In this document: one piece after another, positions 35,950 to 42,538 of the stretch | Numbering within the stretch: position 1 is the first letter of the stretch | Layout of the letters: each line of letters starts with the position of its first letter | From: Azoarcus_F sp036734105 | GTDB lineage: Bacteria > Pseudomonadota > Gammaproteobacteria > Burkholderiales > Rhodocyclaceae | Length of the DNA stretch: 64,000 nucleotides | Direction of reading: 5' to 3' | Assembly: GCA_036734105.1 (NCBI GenBank) | Contig: DAIMZH010000003.1 | Coordinates: 1-64,000, forward strand | Made by a program: the position numbers and the translations under genes | The notes under the pieces: model-generated | Told to the model about the DNA's origin: nothing | What the model saw: only the letters and a program-made list of their open reading frames with translations | Databases searched by the model: none

Positions 35950-37121
35950 GAGCCGCTAAACCCATGGCTAAATTTCTACTGGTTTTGCTTGTGCTTCTGG
36001 TGCCTCAGTCCATACAAGCCAGCGACTGGCTGATCTCTGGGTTTGCTACCCTTGGCGTCAGCTATATCAGCGATGATGACGTATTTTTCAGCCATCCCGC
36101 CAAAAGACGGACAAAACGCCCTAGCACCGACTTTGGCGCAGACTCCGTCTTCGGGCTGCAACTTGAGCGTCGTTTAAACGCTCGCACCGGCGCCGTCATA
36201 CAGTTGCGATCGCATGACCACCAGGACCGACGCTTCAAGCCCGAGGTGAGTTGGGCCTTTATGCGCTACGAACTCAACCCCAACACAACCATCCGGCTGG
36301 GTCGGCTCCGCTCCCCATCGTTCATGTATTCCGAAAGTCTGGACCTGAACTACGCCCAACCCTGGATCAGACCACCAGTCGAAGTCTATGGTCTCAACCC
36401 ACTGACCGACGTCGACGGCGTAGACCTCATAATTCGCACACGGGTCGCGGGATACGATGTCGAGCTGCAACCCTATGCCGGTGCCGGCGGCACGCACGAT
36501 TTCCCGGAAGGACATGCCCGGCTATCCTCTCACCGAGGTCTAAGCGTCGGCATAGAACGCAGCAACCTCCTGCTGCGAATGAGTCACAGCACTGGTAGCA
36601 TTTCGGTTCTGCATGGCGATACACTGCATAATTTGGCCGCAAGCTTTCTACCGCCAGATAGTCTTTCGGGGCGCAAGGCACGGGGTAGCTTCAGCTCCAT
36701 CGGTTTCCGGTGGGATGCCGACCAGCTTCAGATCATCGGAGAATGGGCCAATCGATCCACCCAGCGATTTATCAACTCGGCATCCGGATGGTACATAACA
36801 GCGGCATATCGCATGGATCGCATCACTCCCTATGTGACCATCGCCCGACAAACACAGACCCGGTCGGTAATTCCCTCCGGCACGGTGATGAACCCGATCC
36901 TCACGCTCTATGAAACAACCCGCAACCCTTCTCAAAAAAGTCTCACCATAGGTGCCCGCTGGGACGTCGGACGGGGCAGCGCCGTCAAGATGCAATGGAG
37001 CCGTATTGAGTTGCCCCGTGATGGCTGGGGAGCATTTTTTCCGCGCACAGCTAACCCGAGCGCAAGCCCGGCCGGAAAAGCCCTCGACATGTTCAGCCTT
37101 TCGGTAGACTTCGTCTTCTGA
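35946..37121 (+). CDS. Porin-like outer-membrane beta-barrel protein
   Basis: A 391-aa exported protein: signal peptide (KFLLVLLVLLVPQSIQA), then alternating beta-strand sequence such as AVIQLRSHDHQDRRFKPEV, TIRLGRLRSPSFMYSES and GWYITAAYRMDRITPYVTI, ending FSLSVDFVF with the terminal Phe needed for barrel assembly. It resembles porins encoded beside phosphate-binding-like proteins. The ATG overlaps the stop of the EAL gene (ATGA), so translation is coupled; ATG 35964 (MAKFLL) is an alternative start. Confidence 0.8.
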   Translation: MRAAKPMAKFLLVLLVLLVPQSIQASDWLISGFATLGVSYISDDDVFFSHPAKRRTKRPSTDFGADSVFGLQLERRLNARTGAVIQLRSHDHQDRRFKPEVSWAFMRYELNPNTTIRLGRLRSPSFMYSESLDLNYAQPWIRPPVEVYGLNPLTDVDGVDLIIRTRVAGYDVELQPYAGAGGTHDFPEGHARLSSHRGLSVGIERSNLLLRMSHSTGSISVLHGDTLHNLAASFLPPDSLSGRKARGSFSSIGFRWDADQLQIIGEWANRSTQRFINSASGWYITAAYRMDRITPYVTIARQTQTRSVIPSGTVMNPILTLYETTRNPSQKSLTIGARWDVGRGSAVKMQWSRIELPRDGWGAFFPRTANPSASPAGKALDMFSLSVDFVF

Positions 37122-37129
37122 GCCCGAAC

Positions 37130-37558
37130 ATGCGCTTCGTGATTCGCGGACTCCTCGTACTGTATTTAGTCTTTGCCCAGCATATTGCATGGGCAGACAT
37201 TGCCGTGGTCACCGCATCAGAAAGTGCGATAGGCTCCATGAGTCTTGAAGAAGCCCAACTCCTTTACCTTGGGCGCCTCACCGCGCTGCGTGACCGCACA
37301 CCAGTGCAACTGCTGGACTTGCCGCCAGGCGATACACGTGACGCGTTCTATCAACGCCTGACCGGGCGCAACCCGGTGCAGATACGTGCTTACTGGTCGC
37401 GTATGGTGTTCACAGGACGGGCTCGTCCTCCTCAACAAGTGGCTAGTGACGCTGCCATGGTCAACGCATTGCTGGTGGATCTTCATTCCGTTGGCTATCT
37501 ACCAGTGGGCTCCGTTCCGGCTAGCTTGCGAACACTGCTCACACTCACACCACCCTGA
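37130..37558 (+). CDS. Small periplasmic PstS-like substrate-binding protein
   Basis: A 142-aa exported protein: signal peptide to AWA, then DIAVVTASESAIGSMSLEEA, QLLYLGRLTALRDRTPVQLL and FYQRLTGRNPVQIRAYWSRM, ending with a glycine-valine turn (HSVGYLPVGSVPASLR). This is the one-domain form of the phosphate-binding PBP fold, seen beside porins and GGDEF/EAL sensors. It begins eight bases after the porin gene. It may sense phosphate or another anion for the EAL protein; that link is inferred from the operon. Confidence 0.8.
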   Translation: MRFVIRGLLVLYLVFAQHIAWADIAVVTASESAIGSMSLEEAQLLYLGRLTALRDRTPVQLLDLPPGDTRDAFYQRLTGRNPVQIRAYWSRMVFTGRARPPQQVASDAAMVNALLVDLHSVGYLPVGSVPASLRTLLTLTPP

Positions 37559-37695
37559 GCCCATATCCGGACCGCTCGCGCACAGCACTGTCGTTCAACT
37601 CCACAACAAGAACCCATCATCAGCGCATTGGCCGATTCATCGTCATGCGCAAATTGCCCGACCACAAGCTACTTGACTTGGGAAGAATAATGAGT

Positions 37696-37714
37696 TCAAA
37701 TAGCAATCATTCTT
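37696..37714. promoter_or_regulatory. Possible Fur box before hemP
   Basis: TCAAATAGCAATCATTCTT matches the Fur consensus at 11 of 19 positions, including AATCATT in full. It ends 15 bases before the hemP ATG. Iron control of hemP-bfd-tonB-exbBD is usual. Confidence 0.45.
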
Positions 37715-37729
37715 GTTTCTGTTAATGCA

Positions 37730-37930
37730 ATGCTTCCCTCTCACCCAACCAGCGTCACTGGACATTGTGCCTGCGTCGACCAGGATGCTCAGCCTTGCCA
37801 CCGCAACGAGCACACGGTGCTTTCAAGCGAGGCGTTGTTTAAGGGGCGGAGTTGTGTGAAGATTGACCACGCAGGCACGGAATACACACTCCGCGCGACA
37901 CGTGCCGGAAAACTCATACTGACCAAGTGA
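37730..37930 (+). CDS. hemP: HemP haemin uptake protein
   Basis: A 66-aa protein whose C-terminal 40 residues are the HemP core: SSEALFKGRSCVKIDHAG then YTLRATRAGKLILTK. HemP is a short, iron-repressed protein needed for full haem-uptake gene expression in related bacteria, possibly by acting as a regulator. It leads the bfd-tonB-exbBD operon. The N-terminal 25 residues are not conserved, so the start may be internal. Confidence 0.9.
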   Translation: MLPSHPTSVTGHCACVDQDAQPCHRNEHTVLSSEALFKGRSCVKIDHAGTEYTLRATRAGKLILTK

Positions 37931-37938
37931 GGCCACCT

Positions 37939-38193
37939 GTGTACATCTGCATCTGCGCCGCTGTTACAGAGCGTCATATCGAAGAAGCCGTGGAACTGGG
38001 GGCACGCCGCCTACGCGACCTTCGTCTTCATCTGGGCGTTAGTGGCGACTGCGGTCGCTGCGCAAGCTGCGCGCATCGTTGCCTGTCCAACGCTCTTGAG
38101 ACTAAAAACCCAAAAACACAAGGGGGTTTGGCCAATTGCGCGATGAGGGCACTCACCGGTTTACCCGTTGAGCTCGGACTGGATGCATCATGA
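37939..38193 (+). CDS. bfd: Bacterioferritin-associated ferredoxin
   Basis: A small [2Fe-2S] protein that reduces bacterioferritin to free iron. Cluster cysteines are in CICAAVTERHIEEAVELG and CGRCASCAHRC. GTG 37939 is preferred: it gives the family start (M)YICICAAVT and has GAGG seven bases before it; another GTG at 37927 overlaps the hemP stop. The C-terminal 30 residues exceed the usual 64-75-aa length and include one more Cys. It overlaps the next small gene by four bases. Confidence 0.9.
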   Translation: MYICICAAVTERHIEEAVELGARRLRDLRLHLGVSGDCGRCASCAHRCLSNALETKNPKTQGGLANCAMRALTGLPVELGLDAS

Positions 38194-38336
38194 CTCCAAA
38201 TCCGGTGCCCAATGGCCAAGCTCAGTTCAAACGCCAGTCACTTGCTGACACCAGTTTGAACAAGGCTTTTACACCTTTACGGACTTCGGCATGGCTTATG
38301 CTTGCAGCCCTGCTGGTCGAGTTGATTCTGCGCTGA
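38190..38336 (+). CDS. 48-aa single-span membrane protein in the bfd-tonB operon
   Basis: ATG 38190 to TGA 38334-38336 encodes 48 residues. The first 32 are polar (MTPNPVPNGQAQFKRQ), and the end is one hydrophobic span, SAWLMLAALLVELILR. Its ATG overlaps the bfd stop (ATGA), a coupling seldom seen by chance, and it is followed 29 bases later by tonB. It may be an accessory of the TonB complex or a membrane anchor. No known family is recognised. Too short for most gene finders. Confidence 0.6.
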   Translation: MTPNPVPNGQAQFKRQSLADTSLNKAFTPLRTSAWLMLAALLVELILR

Positions 38337-38365
38337 TCAATCGGCGTGCCGCATTTTAGGTCAAA

Positions 38366-39468
38366 ATGCCACCTTCCCTTACTTTTACCGCTCCGCCGTT
38401 GATTTTTGATCAAAAAACCCCGCGGGACAAAGTCGCCAGACCAAGACGCACCACCGAGAGGTCAGGGAGTACCTCACACTTTGCACAAGCATCCGGAAAC
38501 AGCAACGCCAGAGAACGCTTTCTGCTGCTCACCTTCGTCGTATGCAGTCACCTCGCAGGGGCCATCATGTTGGCCTCGCAAACGCAGCCAACCATGTTGG
38601 CCTCGGCATCCGCGCCCATCAGTGTGGCCTTGCTTCAGGCTTCGGAGAACCCCGTCACCCGCCTTGGGACACAAACCTTAGATGCAACGCTACCGGTCAG
38701 CGCTGGCATGGCTCCATCTGAACCGATCGCAGCGGTCGAGACTAAACCAGACCCTCCCCTAGAGCCAGCCCCCACACTACAGCCTGAGCCTGAACCAAAG
38801 CCTGAACCAAAGCCCGAACNNNNNNNNNNNNNNNNNNNNNNNNNNNNNNNNNNNNNNNNNNNNNNNNNNNNNNNNNNNNNNNNNNNNNNNNNNNNNNNNN
38901 NNNNNNNNNNNNNNNNNNNCCAGCCCCCACACTACAGCCTGAGCCTGAACCAAAGCCTGAACCAAAGCCCGAACGAAAGCCCGAACCAAAGCCCGAACCA
39001 AAGCCACTGCCGCGATCACAACCCAAAGCTGATACGGCGGCACCACGTCAGCCAGTTAATCAAGCTGCAGGAGAAAAACCGCTCGCCATAGTGTCACCCG
39101 GCTTGGCCTTGGGTAACACACCGCAAAATCTGCCTCCCGGAGACTCCCCAGCCAACACCGGCTCAACCCGGTCCGGGGAAATGACTGCACCAGACTTCGA
39201 TGCTGCTTACCTCAATAACCCGGCCCCGGCCTATCCAGCTTTGTCTCGCCGGATGCGCGAAGAAGGCAGGGTTGTGTTGCGCGTATTTGTCACCACTGAA
39301 GGGCGTCCAGGCCGTATCGAGCTAGCCGAAAGTTCGGGCTACGCTCGACTCGACGCTGCAGCGCACGGCGCGGTAACGCGCTGGCGCTTTGTACCGGCGA
39401 AGCGTGGCGACCGGGCAATTGATGCATGGGTCCTGGTGCCTGTCGTTTTCAAACTTGAAGGAAGATGA
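38366..39468 (+). CDS. tonB: TonB-family energy transducer, interrupted by an assembly gap
   Basis: Links the ExbBD motor to outer-membrane receptors. An N-terminal membrane span (FLLLTFVVCSHLAGAIML) is followed by a periplasmic Pro-Glu-Lys spacer (PEPEPKPEPKPE), and a C-terminal TonB domain: PAYPALSRRMREEGRVVLRV, SSGYARLDAAAHGAVTRWRF and WVLVPVVFKLEGR. The 100 N lie in the spacer. As written, the two halves are in different frames; merging the identical 55-base flanks restores one frame of 315 aa. So the gene is probably intact in the organism. exbB begins two bases after its stop. Confidence 0.88.
38765..38974 (+). repeat. Identical 55-base sequences on both sides of the N run
   Basis: 38765-38819 and 38920-38974 are identical over 55 bases, beginning CCAGCCCCCACACTACAGCC and ending GCCCGAAC. 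They abut the N run exactly on both sides. Either a true tandem repeat in the TonB spacer or, more likely, one copy seen at both contig ends. Confidence 0.9.
38820..38919. other. Assembly gap (100 N)
   Basis: Exactly 100 undefined bases, the conventional placeholder for a scaffold join of unknown size. Confidence 0.99.
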
Positions 39469-39469
39469 A

Positions 39470-40246
39470 ATGAATACAACTGATGCATTCGGCCTGTCCC
39501 ATCTATGGGCTCAATCCGATATGGTCATCAAGGCAGTGGCCTTCACCCTGGTTGTCATGTCGGTCGCCAGTTGGTATCTCATTCTGGCGCGTAGTCTGCG
39601 CCAATGGCGTGCTAGACATTTCGACGGCGCGGTTGAAGCCTTCTGGAACGCAAGTTCGCTCAGCGATGGCCTGCTTCGTCTTCGTACGATGGCGCCTTCA
39701 GCTCCTGTTGAAGCCCTGGCTCGCCAGGGCCTTGCCGCCGTCGAGCATCTACGCCAGCACAATCACGCGGATACGCTGGGTGGCAAACTGGATGCCGACG
39801 AGTTCATAACACGGGCACTCCGGAAATCCATCGCCCGTTCCACAGCACAACTTGAATCAGGGCTCACGGTGCTCGCATCCATCGGTTCGACCGCGCCATT
39901 TGTTGGACTTTTCGGCACGGTTTGGGGCATTTACGGCGCACTGATCGGGATCAGCTCCAGTGGCGTGGCAACGCTTGACGCGGTAGCCGGACCGGTTGGC
40001 GAAGCCCTCATCATGACAGCCTTCGGACTGTTTGTAGCGATCCCTGCGGTTCTTGGTTTCAATGCATTCAATCGGGCAAACCGTCTGGAGCTCGGGGAGT
40101 TGGACGCCTTTGCGCATGACCTGCACGCCTGGTTCACTACGGGTAGACGACTGTCGGATTCGCCTGTACTACAGACTGCCGGGCGACACGACGCAGACGA
40201 CAGCGAAGCTAGCCCACAGGCTGCGCAAGCCAACGGGGTGGCATGA
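39470..40246 (+). CDS. exbB: ExbB proton-channel subunit
   Basis: Inner-membrane stator of the TonB motor, in the MotA/TolQ/ExbB family. The 258 aa have three spans: VIKAVAFTLVVMSVASWYLI, then LTVLASIGSTAPFVGLFGTVWGI (written in part) and GPVGEALIMTAFGLFVAIPA. The TAPFVGLFGTVWG signature is intact. ATG 39470 follows AAGGAAG. The gene overlaps exbD by four bases. Confidence 0.95.
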   Translation: MNTTDAFGLSHLWAQSDMVIKAVAFTLVVMSVASWYLILARSLRQWRARHFDGAVEAFWNASSLSDGLLRLRTMAPSAPVEALARQGLAAVEHLRQHNHADTLGGKLDADEFITRALRKSIARSTAQLESGLTVLASIGSTAPFVGLFGTVWGIYGALIGISSSGVATLDAVAGPVGEALIMTAFGLFVAIPAVLGFNAFNRANRLELGELDAFAHDLHAWFTTGRRLSDSPVLQTAGRHDADDSEASPQAAQANGVA

Positions 40247-40659
40247 TGGCATTCGGCGGATTTGACCAAGGAGGACGCGGCGCCCCGATGAGCGAGATCA
40301 ATATGGTGCCGCTCATCGACGTCATGCTGGTGCTGCTGATCGTCTTCATGATCACCGCGCCCTTGCTGACCCATTCGATCAAGATTGACCTCCCCCAAGC
40401 CTCATCCGAAAGCACAAACGAGAAGCCTGCCACCATTACACTTGCAATGGATCATCAGGGACAACTCTACTGGAATGACCAACCCATTGACGACGAAACC
40501 ATGGTGAGCCGACTGAATGAGGCCGCTCAATCCAACCCGCAACCAGACTTGCACCTTCGGGCTGATCGCGAAACACGCTATCAACGGCTTGCTGAGGTGA
40601 TGTCCCACGCACGCCAGGCCGGCATTCAAAACCTCGGCTTCATCACAACGCCAAACTGA
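40243..40659 (+). CDS. exbD: ExbD proton-channel subunit
   Basis: A 138-aa protein with one span carrying the proton-path aspartate: SEINMVPLIDVMLVLLIVFM, Asp in PLIDV. The periplasmic domain (about 45-138) ends LRADRETRYQRLAEVMSHAR and IQNLGFITTP, typical of ExbD/TolR. Overlap with exbB (ATGA) couples translation. Last gene of the hemP operon. Confidence 0.95.
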   Translation: MMAFGGFDQGGRGAPMSEINMVPLIDVMLVLLIVFMITAPLLTHSIKIDLPQASSESTNEKPATITLAMDHQGQLYWNDQPIDDETMVSRLNEAAQSNPQPDLHLRADRETRYQRLAEVMSHARQAGIQNLGFITTPN

Positions 40660-40678
40660 TCCCAGATATCGCTCGCTT

Positions 40679-40718
40679 GCCAGACAAAATGTTGTCAAGC
40701 CAGACATACTGTTGACAT
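40679..40718 (+). repeat. Two tandem imperfect 20-bp direct repeats
   Basis: GCCAGACAAAATGTTGTCAA (40679-40698) and GCCAGACATACTGTTGACAT (40699-40718) agree at 16 of 20 positions, two turns of the helix apart in register, upstream of the truncated NapC/NirT gene. It may be an activator site for that lost gene. Confidence 0.5.
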
Positions 40719-40784
40719 AGCGCAAAGCGGGGTCAAATAGCCTTCGCGCATGCTACTTCCGTTGGATAATTCAGGGCTGTCCTG

Positions 40785-40936
40785 ATGAACAACCTCAACG
40801 GAAGTGTCATGCCACGCCCGTCACCGCTCAAACTGCTAAGACAAAGACTTGCTCGCCCCGCTGCTTCGTGGTCGCTCGCGAGGATAGTGCTCGTTGGCGC
40901 GGTCTTGGGCGTTCTGTTCTGGGGTGCATTCAATAC
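40785..40936 (+). pseudogene. Truncated NapC/NirT-type multihaem cytochrome gene
   Basis: About 50 codons remain. They encode the N-terminal membrane anchor: LARPAASWSLARIVLVG and VLGVLFWGAFNTE, matching the start of NapC/NirT/NrfH quinol-oxidising tetrahaem cytochromes (RRPS-KWSLG...GILFWGGFNTA). The IS element begins right after, before any CxxCH haem motif. No continuation with haem motifs is found on its far side, so the rest is deleted. The start is ATG 40785 or ATG 40809. Its loss would remove one quinol link to periplasmic nitrate, nitrite or TMAO reductases. Confidence 0.72.
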
Positions 40937-40975
40937 TGAGGTTCCCTCGGTTTTTCGTCTGCCAAAGGGTGGGTT

Positions 40976-41866
40976 TCATGCTACCAGTTTTTCCTGATGC
41001 TGCTCGCTGATCCAGCTTTCCAAGAACTGGATTGGCGACTTGTAACCAAGTGTCGAATGCTGCCGCTTCCGGTTGTAGAAGACCTCGATGTACTCGAAGC
41101 TGGCAGCTTTCATGTCGGCATGAGAGGCATAGCGAATGCCATGCACCCGCTCGTTCTTGAAGCTGTTGAACCAGCTCTCCGTCGGCGCATTATCCCAGCA
41201 GTTCCCTTTCCGGCTCATCGAGCAGGTCATGCCGTAGGCCTTGAGCTTGTCCTGAAAGACATGACTGGCGTACTGGCTGCCCCGGTCGGAGTGGTGTAGC
41301 AGCCCCGGCGCAGGCCGCTTCCTGAACCAGGCCATAGTCAGCGCGTCGGTCACGATGTCCGACGTCATGCGAGGCTTCAGCGACCAGCCGACGACTTCGC
41401 GGTTGAACAGATCGAGCACGATGGCCAGGTACAGCCAGCCTTCATCCGTCCACAGGTAGGTGATGTCCGACGTCCAGACCTGATTCGGCGCCGTCGGTGT
41501 GAAGTTTCTGGCAAGCAGGTTCTCCGCCACCGGCAGCCCATGCTTCGAATCCGTCGTCACCTTGTAACGCCGCTTGTGGCGGGCATGGATACCGTTGTCG
41601 CGCATCAGCCGTTCAACCCGCTCCTTGCTCGCCGAGAAGCCTCTGGCCCGCAGCTCACGCACCATGCGCGGACTACCGTAAGCCCCTCTGAGTTCGGCAT
41701 GAATGGCCTGGATCAGTATCAGCATCTGGCTGTCGGTCAGTCGCTTCCGATCCGGCCGGCCACCACGCTTCCATGCCCGGTAGCCGCTGATGCTGACATC
41801 AAGCACGTCGCACATTTCGGCCAGGCAAAACGCATTTCCCTGCGCGGCAATCCAGGCGTACTTCAC
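40976..41866 (-). CDS. IS3-family transposase OrfB (DDE integrase)
   Basis: A 296-aa retroviral-integrase-type catalytic protein. The DDE triad is seen in WTSDITYLWTDEGWLYLAI, HHSDRGSQYAS and NAPTESWFNSFKNE. An HTH_21 region (ELRGAYGSPRMVRELRARGF) precedes the core. It is normally made as an OrfAB fusion by -1 frameshifting in orfA. Full length, no internal stop. Confidence 0.95.
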   Translation of the reverse strand: MKYAWIAAQGNAFCLAEMCDVLDVSISGYRAWKRGGRPDRKRLTDSQMLILIQAIHAELRGAYGSPRMVRELRARGFSASKERVERLMRDNGIHARHKRRYKVTTDSKHGLPVAENLLARNFTPTAPNQVWTSDITYLWTDEGWLYLAIVLDLFNREVVGWSLKPRMTSDIVTDALTMAWFRKRPAPGLLHHSDRGSQYASHVFQDKLKAYGMTCSMSRKGNCWDNAPTESWFNSFKNERVHGIRYASHADMKAASFEYIEVFYNRKRQHSTLGYKSPIQFLESWISEQHQEKLVA

Positions 41867-42153
41867 AGAACATCCCTTGCGAAGTACGCCGTCGCTTTTT
41901 TTAGGATTTCGTTCTCCCGTTTGAGCCGGAGATTCTCAGCCCGCAACCGCGACAGCTCCATTTCTTCGGCCGTCACAACCCTGCCGCCGGCACCGTTGAG
42001 CCTGCCTGCTTCTGCTGCCTTGATCCAGTTGCGCAAGGTCTGGTCGCTTACCCCGAGTTCCCTGCAAACCGTGCCTACGCTTTGTCCATCCTTGACGCGC
42101 TTTACCGCCAGTTCCTTGAACTCGGTCGTATATGCCTGTTTCGGTATCTTCAT
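41863..42153 (-). CDS. IS3-family transposase OrfA
   Basis: A 96-aa DNA-binding protein with the helix-turn-helix KDGQSVGTVCRELGVSDQTL and a leucine-zipper end (ELSRLRAENLRLKRENEIL). It overlaps orfB by four bases (ATGA) and holds the frameshift site in its last codons. Confidence 0.94.
   Translation of the reverse strand: MKIPKQAYTTEFKELAVKRVKDGQSVGTVCRELGVSDQTLRNWIKAAEAGRLNGAGGRVVTAEEMELSRLRAENLRLKRENEILKKATAYFARDVL
41896..41902 (-). other. A7 slippery site for -1 frameshifting in the IS
   Basis: On the minus strand CCTAAAAAAAGCG contains seven A followed by G, about 30 bases before the end of orfA. A-AAA-AAG is the classic IS3 heptamer that allows ribosomes to shift and make OrfAB. Confidence 0.75.
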
Positions 42154-42333
42154 TTCATGCCTTCCAAAAGTGACGCTAATTTTAGGTCACCCTTGGCAGA
42201 CGAAATTTCGGGGGAAGCTCAGGCGCAAGATTACCCAAAACAGTGCTCACGGCTAATACCCATGCACCATCAACAGGCAAGCGCCAACAGCACAACACCT
42301 TTCGTCATCTTGGTATCGCAGTATTATTCGTGC

Positions 42334-42510
42334 TCATGAGGCCGTCAGACTTGGGTCATCGGTAAGCAGCGAGACCGGACTGTTCCGCAGTTCAAGCGCG
42401 TGGTTGATCCATGCTGGGAATGAGCGGATCAATTCAAGCCCCTTTCCCGGCCTTCGTAGCATAACAATCACAATTTCGTCCGGTTCGGCGGCCCGAACTT
42501 TGCTAGACAC
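42334..42510 (-). CDS. Possible 58-aa small protein
   Basis: GTG 42510 to TGA 42336-42334 encodes 58 residues, including PDEIVIVMLRRPGKGLELIR and HALELRNSPVSLLTDD. The composition is protein-like, and AAAGGTG lies just before the start. It is divergent from the transglutaminase-amidoligase gene, 28 bases away. No family is recognised; it could be the tail of a gene cut by the rearrangement that brought the IS. The remaining part of this gap (42222-42333) shows nothing else. Confidence 0.35.
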   Translation of the reverse strand: MSSKVRAAEPDEIVIVMLRRPGKGLELIRSFPAWINHALELRNSPVSLLTDDPSLTAS

Positions 42511-42538
42511 AGTTCACCTTTATTTTGCAGGAGTCCTC

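Larger units (their letters stand above)
40937..42221 (-). mobile_element. IS3-family insertion sequence, 1285 bp
   Basis: Bounded by imperfect inverted repeats: the left end starts TGAGGTTCCCTCGGTTTTTC and the right end, read inward, TGAGCTTCCCCCGAAATTTC, both continuing with GTCTGCCAA. It holds orfA and orfB on the minus strand with a four-base overlap and an A7 slippery site. Flanking bases (AATAC left, GGCGC right) show no target duplication, which suggests loss of adjacent DNA or recombination after insertion. Both genes look intact, so it may be active. Confidence 0.92.

Noticed and set aside
38765..39005. Pro-Glu-Lys coding repeats as a CRISPR or minisatellite
   Set aside because: They are in frame with TonB and encode its normal rigid spacer; no spacers of unique sequence lie between them.
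40931..42230. Target-site duplication around the IS element
   Set aside because: Bases beyond the two inverted repeats (AATAC and GGCGC) do not match.
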